Position numbers and translations under genes: made by a program
The notes under the pieces: model-generated
Database searches by the model: none
Seen by the model: only the letters and a program-made list of their open reading frames with translations
What the model was told of the DNA's origin: nothing
Origin: Bretschneidera sinensis
Lineage: Eukaryota; Streptophyta; Magnoliopsida; Brassicales; Akaniaceae
Assembly (NCBI GenBank): GCA_023935145.1
Contig: CM043702.1
Span: forward strand, 76,130,820 to 76,194,819
Reading direction: 5' to 3'
Length of the DNA: 64,000 nucleotides
Shown: piece after piece, positions 1 to 14,262 of the stretch
How positions within the stretch are numbered: the stretch's first letter is position 1
Layout of the letters: every line of letters starts with the position of its first letter

Positions 1-566
1 TGATGGTGATCTTATTCAACTGTCTATAATCAATACACAACCTTATTTTCCCGTCTTTCTTCTTGACAAACAACACAAAGGCTCCCCAAGGTGACATACT
101 AGGTCGAATAAATTGTTTATCTAGTAACTCCTTAAGCTAAACTTTCAACTCTCTCAATTCAGCTGGTGCCATTCTATAAGGTGCTATAGATATAGGTGTT
201 GATCTTGGGATCACTTCAATAGAAAACTTAATCTCTCTATTGGGAGGCAACCCATAAAACTACTCAGGGAATATGTCAGAAAAATCTTTCACTACGAAGA
301 TTTCTTCTAACTTCCTGCATTCCTTACTAGAATCCACCACATATGCCAAATACCTCTCATAACATTTCTTCAACCATTTAGTAGCAGTTAAAGTAGAAAT
401 AAGATAGTTAATCACACAACCTCGATATATTGTCCTGATAATAACACTATCTCTAGTAGAAACCTCAACAATAATCGGATGCATTAAAGGACTAGCACTA
501 GTATCAATAGATTTCATATAAATACTAGATACAAAAGAATGGGTTGCACCAGGATCATCAATAATC
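1..566 (-). pseudogene. Start of pol: aspartic protease and N-terminal reverse transcriptase
   Basis: The retroviral-type protease motif DPGATHSF is encoded just downstream of gag (about 560-535), in frame with a stop immediately before it. The protease tail runs 517-260 and ends in the DIFPE motif that precedes chromoviral RT. RT then begins: near 170-60 the minus strand encodes APAEL-like residues, a KKKDGK motif and the start of the conserved YRQLNK block, cut by the window edge. The reading frame changes several times, so this is a relic. Substrate and role follow the family: Gag-Pol processing and cDNA synthesis. Confidence 0.78.
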
Positions 567-2004
567 TAGCAGGCCCCAAAGATAGATATCAAACCCATAA
601 CAACATCAAGAGTAGCTTGTGCATCATGTTGGGTCAATGCATAGACTCTATTGTCTTTGGACTGAAACTGACTGCCATGTCCTCTCTCAGCTACTGATCC
701 TTGACTCCTACCCCACACACTCCCTGATCCACCACCTTTCTCCACCGGTCTTCTCCCAACACTTCCAACACCTACATCAATAGATTTTCCTACTAGACAA
801 TCTGCAGCAACATGTCCTCCCTCGCCACATATAAAGCATATCTGCGTAGGGCAATTCCGAGACAGACACCCCATCTGATTACATCTAAAGCAAATCATTG
901 CCTCTCAATCATACATCAGGTTACCACTTCCCCCTAGTGGCATACTTACTCCTCTACCATAACTCCTAATTCCCATAGCTTGTCTCCCAAATCTAGGGGT
1001 CCCACTGGTATTACTCTGAGCTACAAAAGCAATAGATCATGCTTGCCTCTGACTCTGCACTACAATTCCTTGTGACAAGGAACGTTCCCTTTTGGGTGGT
1101 CTCCCGCCCTGTACATCCATACTGCTACCACCTCTATGTCCCTCAAATCTAGACCTCTTCAGCCAATCTCTCCTACCTCTAAACTCCATCAAATCCTTCT
1201 CAATCTGTAATGCTTTATACACCAATATAGCTTAATTTCTTATGCCCATATAAGAGAGTTTAGTCTGAACATCATAGTGTAATCTGTCTAAAAATCTCTT
1301 ACATTTTCTCTCCTCTGTATTCACTATTCAGGTAGAAACCTTGACAGGGCTATGAATCTACTATCATATTCAGCCATCGATAAATTACCTTGCCTTAAAT
1401 GAATAAAATCTCTCTCTTGTTGTGCCCGAAAGGTATCTGGAAAATACTTCGCAAAGAACTCACTTACTTCAAGTTAAAGGTTGTTCTAACTGTGTGCTTA
1501 CCCTGGGAAAAATATCCTCCCACCATTGAGAAGCCTCACCCTCCAGCATAAATGAAGCAAAAGCAACCTTCTGTCTATCTATCACTAGTAAGACCTCAAA
1601 ATATTTTTTAACATGTCTAATCCACTGCTCAGCTTCTACAGGATTTATAGATCCTCTAAAAGACTAGTGTTTAAACTTCAGAAATCTCACAAAATAATCA
1701 CCTTACATCTCATGTGCAAACACACCTTCTCCCTCATGAACCTCTTGTCTCACCACATCAGGTTCTCTTCTACCCCTTTCCTCTAATCTCCTCTGCAGAT
1801 TATTAGCCCTTTCTTCAGCTATATTCATCCTCTTTATAGCACGATTTAGAGCTTCTCTTAATTCATCTTTCCTAACCTCATATTCTCTCCCAGCTCTACT
1901 AGTACCAGCTGCACTATCAATATGTTCCCTCGTCGGAACCACAGACTCAAATTCCTCTTCTACTTCATAACTCTACCTCTAGCTCTAGCATGTCCACGTG
2001 TCAT
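566..2004 (-). pseudogene. Broken gag with two CCHC zinc knuckles
   Basis: The capsid-nucleocapsid gene starts near 2004 (an ATG followed by an Arg/Gly-rich stretch) and is cut by stops and frame shifts. A charged, helical segment occupies 1942-1703. A Trp-containing capsid patch continues to about 1500. Two knuckles lie at 898-780: the first has CX2C and the last Cys, but a Cys where the family has His; the second (CFICGEGGHVAADC) has all four ligands. Gag would package the element RNA into cytoplasmic particles. Because of the frame breaks no full Gag can be made. Coordinates span the recognisable pieces. Confidence 0.75.
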
Positions 2005-2087
2005 CCTTAGACTGCATTAAAATATAGTTTCTTTAGATCTTCCAATTCTTTAAGTTCTCATGCAGTCTACAAAATCATAAACCTAAT

Positions 2088-2102
2088 GTTTTGATTCCAA
2101 AA
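2088..2102 (-). other. Degenerate primer-binding site
   Basis: On the minus strand the LTR is followed by TTTTGGAATCAAAAC, a decayed form of the TGGTATCAGAGC site complementary to initiator tRNA-Met that most plant chromoviruses use. It abuts the LTR end and so fixes element orientation. The mismatches suggest the copy could no longer prime. Confidence 0.55.
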
Positions 2103-2103
2103 T

Positions 2104-3983
2104 TGTAACGACCCATCCCGGCTTGGCCACCCCTAAGACAGTGTCATCATATTTTGAAAATCCCAGCACGACACATATATCCAACAACAAAAAATAATAC
2201 TAACATAAATTTTTAATTCAATCCTCAACCTTCAACAGGGGAGATACATCATTCTGATCTTGACTTAAACACTATATACAATGTAAAATGCATGAATATT
2301 TACAAATAAATTTTTGTTTTATTTTCTCATTAGTCTGAGTATATGAACACGTACGTGGCTTACAGAAAATGATTTTGTCTGAATCTCAACTCACCAAACT
2401 ATCTGTCCTGCCTGCTACCTGAAATCATTGTACAATGAGGGATGAGCTTCATAAGCTCAGTGAATTAAATTTACTAGAAGTATTCAATTTGTATAAATAG
2501 TCTTTTAATATTTAATCATTTATATCTCACATAACTTGATAATAGCATATAATCTACCAATTAGATGGTTCTTATCATATCATACTTCCATGTTTCTTTC
2601 TCACCATAACTGTCTCTTTATGAGACTCATTCATCTATAAATAAATTTACAATAACAAACAACATTTTAGCATTTCAGTAATATAATCAGTATTTAAAAT
2701 AAATGCAGTGCATGAAATATTATTAGGGAATGTCTTCCCTTATGTCAACATGCTTTTATCTTAGACTGACCTCCTCCCAGTTCTTTTATTTTCAGTATAT
2801 ACCGACTATCACGGTTTTCATTTATTTTCAGCATATACCGGCTGTCACGGTTTTTCGTTTAGACCGGCCTCCTCTCAATTCTTTTATTTCATGCATATGC
2901 ATATGAGCAATGATATGAAATATGTATATGAACAATAATATACAAACAAGCATGTATTCAGACCTTTAATTTAGCTATCCTGTCTTTTCTCGAATTACTA
3001 TTTCATCAATTTCACTAATTTCTTCTCCTCATATATCACATCAATTCATCAATCATAACTCGTCAAGAATTTCGTTTATCACCTTTATTATTAAATTGAC
3101 TCATTATTCTAATAATATTACTATTCATATAATAATTTTCTACACATCCATTATTCCTATCATACCTATCAATCAATTTTTCATCTAGCACCAAAGCATA
3201 AGCTAATAATTTATTCCAATATTATTAGTAGATACTTCATATTTATCTTGATTAATTAAAGTAAATCTAACTCACCACGTAGCACTTAGAACTACCCGTG
3301 GATCACCTCCTTACCTTTCCTTCACCTCTCAGCAATTTCCCTCAGTTGCTGATCATCAACACCTAACATAATGTTTATATTAAGTTTCTAATTTCTTCTT
3401 TAATTCTTCTATAATTCATACCCTTTGAAAATTTCCACTTTGAATTTCAGGAAATTTCACGTATGCTAAATTTCAAAAATAAATTTCACGTTATTACCTT
3501 CTGTTTTTCTTAGAGCTTCCCGTGATTCTCTATAAAATTCTCCCGTAAACCCCTTCAAAATTTTTCTCTTTCAACCTTTCTTTTGGTCCCCAATTTTTTA
3601 AAGAAATAGAGTAATTGAATCATAGTTGAAGGAAAACCAAACTGGATTTGGTAAGTAATTAAAAAAAAAAACTATAACTATAAATATATATATAATCAAT
3701 TTTTTTTTTCACAACACTCAGCATTCACACCCTCAATTGCAGTCACACAACATGTAGTGTTGCCTTTCATGCAGCACTACAAACTTGTTTTGGCAATAGG
3801 TGTTGCCACCTGTTGCCACATTTCTTTCTTTTTTTCTTCTTCCTTCTTCTGGACGATGCCAGATTTTTTTAATTGTTTTATAAAAATTAAACCTTTCACA
3901 TTTAAATATATATATTATTTTAACTCTATGTCATATTTATTAAAATACTTCTTTACCCATACTTTACAAATATGGGTATTACA
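2104..3983 (-). repeat. 5' LTR of the Tekay-like element
   Basis: Read on the minus strand the LTR begins TGTAATACCC near 3983 and ends GTTACA at 2104, directly before the primer-binding region. At 1880 bp it is long, as in this lineage. An AT-rich TATA-like stretch lies near 3675-3695, about 300 bp from the LTR start, which would place U3 at 3983-3690. At 2800-2875 a 40-bp segment with 'tataccg...tcacggtttt' is present twice in tandem. The boundaries rest on the TG...CA ends and the adjacent primer site, because the partner LTR is not in the window. Confidence 0.75.
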
Positions 3984-6900
3984 CCATGTAAGCTTTGTTT
4001 TGCGAAGGCAACCTTATTAGTTGTATAATAGTAGTTGACAACCATTTAATCCCTTGTTTTATAAATTCTATGTCATGTTCGAAGATCATGATAATGCAAG
4101 CTTTGTTTTATGAAGGTATTTCTTTGACTATATAAGTAATGAGAGTTTGGCAGTAGCTTGTGTCCTTGAAAGCCATAGTTGTGTGGCCAAGTTTATGAGA
4201 GAGTAAGGTGCCATTTTATGTGTATTTGGGCCTTTTTGTAATGTGCCAAGACTTTGATGAGTGAGCTCTATGAGGCTTTTGAAGTAAGTGGGTCTTTCAT
4301 GAATTTGGGATGAGATATGGACTATTACGGCCCTTTTTTAATAGAGGTAGTAGGATAAGGGGGAATGTTTGAGTGTTTTGGGGTGTATATTTACCCTTTG
4401 TTGGGACCAATGTAGTGATGCCACATGGTCGTAAAAAATGAGTGTCCATAATTACAAATAATAGTAATTTAACAAATTCAACCTTTTTTTTAAATGAAAG
4501 CACAAGGAAGAGGAATATGATTGCTCAAAAATATTAAAACTTAAACCACCATTTCGATAATCCGTTTTGGGTCGAAAAGCTTGACTTTTTCAAGTGTTTA
4601 AATTTCTTTTCTAAGACAGATAGGAAATATTTTCTTTTATATGGAAGAGAAAATAATTTTTGGAAGTGTTTGAGGTGTTTCTTGCTCTTGCATTGGTTAT
4701 GTATTGTTCTTTTTATGAAAATGGATGAAGGCTATTTATAGAGATGAGGCATACTCTTTGCCTTAAGACCAGAGATCCCTGGACCTTAGAAGAGTTGCTC
4801 TAACCATAGGAAATTGGTCTATAACTAGAGCTTTGAAATCTCAAAAAATCTGCGATTATTGTTGTAGTCACCAACCAATCTATCACATCACTATTACTTT
4901 TGATCTTGTCTTATTTTCCTCTCCTTTATTCCATGGCTCTAGCTTTAACCCCATGAAAAAACTAGTAGAAATAATGGAGTTATTACAAGTATAAGCTTTC
5001 TTGGTAGAGAAGCCATTTTGGTTGGCTCTTATCCTTTGGTTAAAGGAATCTGGTGCTTGATAATGGGAGGTTTTGAGGTGTGCATGTGGTAAAGCTGATG
5101 GATGGGTAATGATGAGATTTGAGGTCTAATGACCTGATTTGAAGATTAATGATGGTTTAAGCTAAACCACATTACTTTTTGGTTATTTGAGTACCAAATG
5201 GCTATTTTAGTGGTGTTTAGATATAAGTGACGTTCTGCTACGGTTGTAGACTGGGAGTTTGATGACCATATAATGCATGCCATGTGTACAGGGTTAGAAT
5301 TACTCTTTAAGATGTATACTTGGGCTCTTTTGGGGGTTGGTTTACTTTACCCTTATAAACCATCAGTGATTTTTTGTAAGCTTTGATTTTCCTTTGCTCA
5401 TCCATGTTCATGTCTCTTGGATGTTTGAACTTTGGAATGCATGTAGACCTCTTAGGCTTTGTCTTACTATTTAGCCATTAGGGTTCTTCATGTTTTGATT
5501 GTTACTTCATGATAATTTAGCCTTAATGGGCTATATCATGTATATTGCCTTCATTGGGTTTTTTCATGTAATTTAGCCATCATAGACTTTGTAATGTAAA
5601 TTGGCTTCAATGGGCTTAGATATTTAAATTGACCTCAATGGGCTTTACCTTGTAGTGGGTCTCCTTAGATATTTAAATTGACCTCAATGGGCTTTACCTT
5701 GTAGTGGGTCTCAATGGGCTTCATCATGTAATTTAGCCTTCATAGGCTTTGTCATGTTAATTGACCTCAATGAGCTTTATCATGTAGCGAGCATCGATGG
5801 ACTTATCATGCTAACTTAGCATCTTTAGACTTTATCATGTTTTTGGCTTTCTAATGGGCCTTAATGAGCTTTATCATGTAGTGGACCTCGATGGGTCTAT
5901 CATGTCAATTTTGCCTCATTGAACTTTATCATGTAATGGGTCTCAATGGGCTTATCATGTCAGTTTTGTCTCAATGAATTTTATCATATTGTAGGCCTCA
6001 ATTGGTTTATCATGTCAATTTTGCCTCAATAGGCTTTATCATGTAGTGAGCATTGAGGGGCTTTATCATTTTTTTGGCTCTTTATAGATCTTTTGGACTT
6101 TATTCAGACCTCTCCTTGATGTGAGAGCCCACGCTTGGTAGATAAAGTGATTATTTGGCTAAGTATTTGGATGATTTTGTGGGGTTTTGTCATCCAATAG
6201 ATATTTGACACGTAGTGAAAAAAAATTGGCATCAAGACACTTCAACCTTTACAAGAGTTTTACCAAAGTTCACTCCTAACTTTTTCTTAAGTGTTTTGTG
6301 GTTCACACTAAAACCCTTACAAGTGTTTTAGGCTCACACTCAAACCCTTTTATTAAATTTTTATAAATGAGAGTGATTTACAAATCCTCAAAAGGAAAGA
6401 TATACAAATGGAAGAAGAATTAAAGTTCTTGACTCTAGAAGAATAGTATGATGATTTATGGATTGATTCCTTCTTGTTGTATGTTCTTCGCTTATTCCAA
6501 ATGACCCTTAAGATTCTATTTATAATGTTTTGAAGTTTTTTAGTCATTGAAGAAGAAATAGTACCGTTAAAGTGTTTAAAAAGCTATTAGAAAATATATT
6601 CATTATGCTGAGAGTCACTCTTAGGAGTCGACTCTTGAGGTTAGCTATCAGCTTAATAGTCAAAAGGCACATGCACATGTAATGGAAAGGTTAAAAAAGA
6701 TAGGTGGAGACTAAGTTTACAAAAGAGCTAGCACTTTCTAGGGGGGAAAAAATTGCTTGAAATCGAGTATTTTTAAAATAAAGAAACACTAAATGATGAA
6801 GTTAATATTTTCGAAATCTTTTTATTTATGCAATAGAGCCTAATTTCACCAACAAATTATGAAACCACAAAACAAATTGCATTTTTAATATATTTTCCTT

Positions 6901-8200
6901 CGCCAAATAAGCGCTTGCCATTTGCTTTAAATCCCATGAATACAAACACTGTACATGAGAAATGGAGATAATTAACAAATTGATGCTTAAATTCTCTCGA
7001 AAAGCTTGAGTTTCACATTGACTTAAGAAATGAACCAATCGTTAATTTGATGGTAAAGACTCTTAGAAATATATTCTTAATACTACCTTGATTTGTATGG
7101 CTTGGGGAAATGCCAGAAGCCCAGTTTTCTATTGCACTTGCAATGCCTAAAATTGAGAAGTCTCATAAAGGATGAAAATTCTGTAAAGCGTATGCAATAT
7201 CTTATGCACCTCAATTCAATAAATGGCACAAAGGAGTTCAACCAGTCATAAGGAATGAAAAAAAAGGCTCCGAAGAATGACTCTTTTTATTCCATTAAAA
7301 AAGGGTGGAAGAGAATGCAGGATTTTCCCACCATCCTACACTTTTGAGTGTCATCATTCTTCCAACCTCTTCCACACCATGAGTAGGAATTTTTTTTTTT
7401 TTTTTAGAAAAAAAGAGTTTCTTTTTCAGATACCACGGAGGATAAGCTGATGTATGACACTCCTAAGCAAGTGCGCCGCTAAAATTTAGACTTGAAAATT
7501 TCCCCTTTAGGTTTAACCCGGGTTGCACATGAGGGGGATTTGGATTCTAGATTTTCATGTCGAACACAACGAATGCTTAATGTTCTAGGAATAAATATTA
7601 ATTGACAAGTTGCTGAGGAAGTTTAAACAGAGATATAACATACAAGAGGCGAGATGGCTGTAGAGTTCATGAAATTGCACCTCCCAGCATAGGATAGATA
7701 GTAGAGTGCCAAAGTATAAATGATAAAATTTATAACTATCTAGGTCACAGAAATAAAGGAAGACCCAATTATGTATGTTAGAGGTTGCAGCCATTTGTTG
7801 TTTCAATGTAGAAGTAACATTTTGTTTTATTAATCCCTTGCTCGGAAGATTTTTAAATGAATTAAAGGGAAATTTTGGAAAAACGCTATATAGTATGCCC
7901 CTGCCATTCAAAATTTCACACAAAAAATTAATGTCTGAGAAAATTCATCTTAATTCTTTATCATTAAGATAAGGCCCTATTGAAACAAATAAGGCGAACA
8001 CTCATGAGAGCTGAAGAAAAGCAATAAACACAAAAAGATAACATCATCAAATGAACTCCAATCTTCCAAGGAAATTAATTAAAACATGCTATATAGGTCA
8101 TGGCTCAGGTTTATCCATTCATTCATCAAACCCATTCATTCATCAAACAAGAGTACCCAATAAAGCATAAGCAAGAAGTAGGTTTGCTAATAAGTACTAT
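3984..8200. other. AT-rich intergenic DNA, no gene recognised
   Basis: Apart from the tandem repeat at 5465-6080, I see no protein family, RNA gene or LTR pair here. Open frames are at most about 110 codons, lack recognisable motifs and look like chance. A run of 17 T residues near 7389 and an imperfect hairpin around 7265-7435 (GGTGGAAGAG opposite CTCTTCCAC) could be remains of small inverted-repeat elements, but boundaries are not clear. The last few hundred bases are the 3' flank of the UBQ-RUB gene. Confidence 0.5.
5465..6080. repeat. Degenerate tandem repeat ('caatgggctttatcatg')
   Basis: A phrase like CCTCAATGGGCTT(TA)TCATGTAGTGGG recurs more than ten times with drifting spacing of about 35-60 bp. 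Two adjacent copies at about 5615-5663 and 5664-5712 are nearly identical over 49 bp, showing a recent local duplication inside an old array. No coding potential is evident. It resembles the tandem repeats found in LTRs and 3' untranslated regions of plant retrotransposons, but no flanking element can be delimited. Confidence 0.7.
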
Positions 8201-10440
<2,240 letters not shown>

Positions 10441-10484
10441 TTAAAAGAGGAGAGTCTCCGGTCAGAGAAAATAACTAGAAAGAG

Positions 10485-10492
10485 AATTTATA
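10485..10492 (-). promoter_or_regulatory. TATA box of the UBQ-RUB gene
   Basis: The minus strand reads TATAAATT about 65 bp upstream of the start codon, followed by a CT-rich leader (10480-10430) typical of plant 5' untranslated regions. This motif is also the outer edge of the large inverted duplication, so core promoter sequence was part of whatever was duplicated. Confidence 0.6.
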
Positions 10493-12085
10493 GAAGGGAA
10501 GCGCTAAATACACGGCGAATTTTACTTCAATCCACGGCATTTTTTTTTGTTTTAAAATGAGCAAAACCTTTTAAACATGTATTTACTAAAACTCTATCCT
10601 CATAGTTAAAATTTTGTCTATTTAAAATTAAAAATAATTATAATAATGGTAATTTAATTTTTTAAATAAGATAATTATAGTAATAAATATATTAAAAATT
10701 AAGTAAAATACAAGTATTGAATGTTGTAATCTAGATCTTAAGTTTAGAGTAACCCTTGCATTATAGGTTTATCAGTTTATTTTTTATGTCGAAGTTTGCA
10801 AAATTTATATGCTGAATCAAGCGGGTGTGGATACTCAGTACCAAACTCGAATACGAACCCAAAATCTTATTTTTTTCTCTGTTCAAAACTAAAAGAAAAA
10901 AAAGTATACTAATTTAAATCTTAAATCATTAATTAAAGATAGAAAAACACCAAAATACAATATCAATCAGTAAATAACAATTTACAAAAGTAACATACAT
11001 ACTCCAAATTACTTCATCTAAAATTTTTAAAAAAAAGAGAAAAAAAAGTAATTTAACATCAGTTTGTGCTTGTCCTAAATGTGAGAAGTTTAAACTTTTT
11101 ATTTGCATCATTAAAATAAATGTTAATAATATTTTATATATATATATAATTGGATTTAACAAGTTTCTGTAAAACCCAACATGCATAAGATCTTTTGGAG
11201 ACCATTTTTTCTGTTTAGCCATAAGACTTTTTTTTGTTGGGATCATCTAAATCCTAATTTTTTTTCTCTCAATATTAAAGATGGAAATGGGTTGAGTTTT
11301 TGCGGGTAACCAATTATAATCGAGCTCATTTAAACGGCTTTAGATAAATTTAATGAATTTGACAATGCGTTAGGTTTGACCCCTTAAGTTACAAATAGAC
11401 GTTAATCCCTATATATATATATGATATAATTAACAAATTTTCTTAAATGATGCAAATAGAAAGTTCAAACACCTCCCTTGTAGGACAAGCACCAACTTCA
11501 GTTAAAATATATATATTTTTTTCTTTTTTCTATCTTTTTTGTAATTTTAAGTGAAGTAATTTGGAGTATAATTGTTACTTTTGCAAGTTGTTGGTATTGT
11601 TTTGTGGTGTTTTTCTATCCTTAGTTAATGATATAAGATTTAAATTAGTATCTTTTTTTATTTTTTATAGTTTTGAATAGAGAAAAAATATGATTTTTTA
11701 TTCATATTCGAATTTGGTGTTGGGTATCCACACTTACTTGATTGAGTATATAAATTTTGTGAGCTTGAAAATAAAAAATTGATCAATAAACTGGTAATGC
11801 AAAAACGACTGTACTTAAAACTTTCTAAATTCAAGATTTAGATTACAACACATAATTATTAATATATTTATTACTATAATTATTTTATTTAAATGAATTA
11901 AATTGTGACTGTTATAATTGTTTTTTTTTTGTTTTAATTAGACAAATTTTAAACTATAAAAATTGAATTATAATAAATATCAAGTTTAAGGACATTTTAT
12001 CATTTTTAAATAAAAATAACAAAATATATCATAGATTAAAGTGAAAATGGCCGTGCATTTAACGCTGTCCTTTATAGAATGGCTT
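10485..12085. repeat. Long imperfect inverted duplication (arms about 670 bp)
   Basis: The left arm (about 10485-11160) matches the reverse complement of the right arm (about 11405-12085) along its whole length. Anchor pairs, outside to inside: 'agcgctaaatacacgg' with 'ccgtgcatttaacgct'; 'gtggatactcagtacc' with 'gggtatccacac'; 'attacttcatctaaaa' with 'ttaagtgaagtaat'; 'gcttgtcctaaatg' with the reverse complement of 'gtaggacaagc'; and 'tttgcatcatt' with 'aatgatgcaaa'. I estimate 75-80% identity by eye. The spacer is about 245 bp. No gene is encoded. The left end coincides with the TATA region of the UBQ-RUB gene and the right end with a similar 'cctttatagaat'. It could be a fold-back transposon or an inverted duplication of the promoter flank. 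Confidence 0.8.
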
Positions 12086-12099
12086 TTTTTCCGCGATAA

Positions 12100-12513
12100 G
12101 AATGGCAGAGCATGAATGATATTTATTTATAATTTGTTTGGTTTGGGGGAATATGGTGGGACCCTCACAATTATTCGTGATGGGAGATGGCTAGGTCCCC
12201 AATTTTTTTTTTTTTTTTTAAGAAAAGGTTCTATTTCTTTTTATTTGGACATTACAGTTTTGACAAAATCTCGGAATTTTCGACATTTGATTTTATATCA
12301 ATTTAGCAAAATATCTTCAAAACTTTTAAAATTTTCAAAATATTTGATAAATTTTATATGAAAATTAAATAGTTAATATATCGAGAAATTGACAAAATTT
12401 CGAATGAATTAATATATCACAAAGCTTGGTGGCTCAATTTTGTGCCCGGACCAAGAAATAAAACTAAATTAAACTAGTGCTTTGTTTTTAGTATTGGTCG
12501 GAATGGCAGAGCA
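12100..12513. repeat. 388-bp segment bounded by a 13-bp direct repeat
   Basis: The 13-mer gaatggcagagca occurs at 12100-12112 and 12501-12513. The AT-rich segment between them has a long T run but no ORF or recognised element. The direct repeats would fit a target-site duplication of a LINE/SINE-type insertion, but I see no poly(A) end or pol III box that proves it. Confidence 0.35.
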
Positions 12514-12718
12514 AGTACAAGTATAGTAACATAGGAAAAATGTCTTCTAATTAAATTAATACGTTCGCTTATGGTAATTGTGATGATTAAAGAGAATTGA
12601 TGACTACATCTTTAATGCATTTGCTAATAGACAATGGAACAAAGGATTATCTAGGACCAGATCCACACTTAAATATTGACGATGATTCTCAGATATAATA
12701 GAATATAATGTGATATGA

Positions 12719-13984
12719 TGATATGAAGTAGATCAAGAAAGGGTGAACTGAATCTACAGAAATTTCAACAGTGATTAGCAAAATCTAAAAATTAAAAGTA
12801 AATGCAACTGAGACAACTAATAATAAGTAAGAAAGAGGGAACAAGAACACGAGATTTATAGTGGTTCGGTAAAAGATTTGTCTATGTCCACTTCTTCAAT
12901 AGTCCTCCCGGTTTATTGAGTGACTAATCACCAACTAATTACACGGACTTGGATTTGACGGGTTCCAAGCTAGCCTTTACGAAGAGTTGTTCTCAACTCA
13001 ATCACACAACAATGATCTCACAGATCTCACTACAAACCAATCTCTCAAGAACATTGAATAAACCAAATAGATTACAATAAACACTTCTTGCTCATTCTCC
13101 TCTAATGTCTTGCCTACACAAGTGAATTTACAATTTATACTCTCCATCTTTGTCTTCAGAAAGGAATGCCCGAAAATCTCTCTTTTGATATCCTTTGTGA
13201 TCTCCAGAAAATTTGCTCTTCAAAATCTTCAGCAATTAAGTCTTGAGTCTTTTTATAGTTGTACTTGCCGTTGTGTAACGGATTTCTTCAGTCGACTGGG
13301 AAGTCAACTAACACTCCATGTAGACCGGGTCATCTGAGTGGTCGACTAGTCAGTCGGTTGTTTCTCTTTGGTGGTCAACCGATCGGTATACTGCTTCTTT
13401 ACTGATGGTCGGCCTGTCGGTCGGTCGGTTCTTCTACTTGTCAATTGGCCAATCGGTTGCTACCTTCTATCAGTTGACTGGCCAGTCGATTGGCTCTTAT
13501 GTCGCTCGAGTGGTCAGTCGATTGGTTCTTCTGTCGGTTAGTTGGTTGGTCAAATGGATCCCTTGTCGGTCAGCTGGTTGGTCAATTGGCTCTCCTACTA
13601 GTTAGCTAGTCGGTTGATTAGACCTTTTGCTAGTCAGCTGTTTGGTCGACTAGCTCCTATTGATCTGTCAGAAAATTTTGCACTTTACTCCTTGGATTCT
13701 GCAATCACTTCGTAGATACCGAATCTTCCAAAAAAAAATAGATATAAGTTGAAAATGATGTGCTTATAATAAATGAAGTTGCTTTTAGTAATCTATACAC
13801 TTAATTAACTAGATCAGTAATAACAACAAGGTTTTGCTATATCAAAACTTATCAAAAGATTAAACATAAAATATCTTAACAAACTCCCTTTTTTAATATA
13901 GACAAAACTAATTAAACAATGCAAAAAAATATTGAAGATATTGAAGCAGATAGACATATATGATACCTACATGACAAGAAAACA
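12719..13984 (-). repeat. 3' LTR of the SIRE-like element
   Basis: Matches 31017-32268 throughout, for example 'agatttatagtggttcgg' and 'ggttttgctatatcaaaac' in both copies. The outer end near 12719 is less certain (12711 is an alternative). The middle (13280-13660) is a degenerate short tandem repeat built on 'ggtcgactggtcagtcgg'. A TATA-like TATAAAAA (minus, 13250-13257) lies beside that array. Confidence 0.85.
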
Positions 13985-13997
13985 CTTCTCCCCCATT
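13985..13997 (-). other. Polypurine tract of the SIRE-like element
   Basis: Minus strand AATGGGGGAGAAG ends exactly where the 3' LTR begins with TGTTTTCTTG. It is the plus-strand primer site and fixes the inner LTR boundary. Confidence 0.75.
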
Positions 13998-14262
13998 TTG
14001 TCTAAATCAAAACGGACAAGAAGCTCTCCCTAAACACGTGGGGATTAAACCAACAAAGCAGATAAAGCAAACCCAAATATATATAAAACGAAAAGTAAAC
14101 TATACAAAACGTTAAAGTGCCCAACGAAACTGTCAAAGCTTAACGGATAAAGAAACTGTCTAGCAGTAGTAGAGGAAAATACGACATAACCAAATACACT
14201 AAAAAGAACTAAACAAGATCATCAGGATTAGCAAGGCCTTCAAGAAACTCGGACATGTCTCG

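Larger units (their letters stand above)
1..3983 (-). mobile_element. Tekay-like Ty3/gypsy chromovirus, 5' part (LTR, gag, start of pol)
   Basis: The minus strand reads, from right to left, a long LTR (3983-2104), a short leader, a broken gag with two zinc knuckles, an aspartic-protease region and the N-terminal part of reverse transcriptase, which leaves the window at base 1. The domain order gag-PR-RT, the wording of the PR-RT junction and the initiator-Met-type primer site next to an LTR of almost 1.9 kb fit the Tekay/Del chromoviruses. Coding frames contain stops and shifts, so this copy is dead. The 3' half and second LTR are outside the window, so age and target-site duplication cannot be judged. 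The lineage call is inference from the motifs. Confidence 0.82.

Noticed and set aside
3757..4020. 87-codon plus-strand ORF near the Tekay-like LTR
   Set aside because: Lies across the LTR end, is built of Phe/Tyr/Ser codons from AT-rich DNA, and has no motif.
13405..13605. Ser/Val/Gly-rich ORF in the SIRE LTR
   Set aside because: It is the translated short tandem repeat of the LTR.
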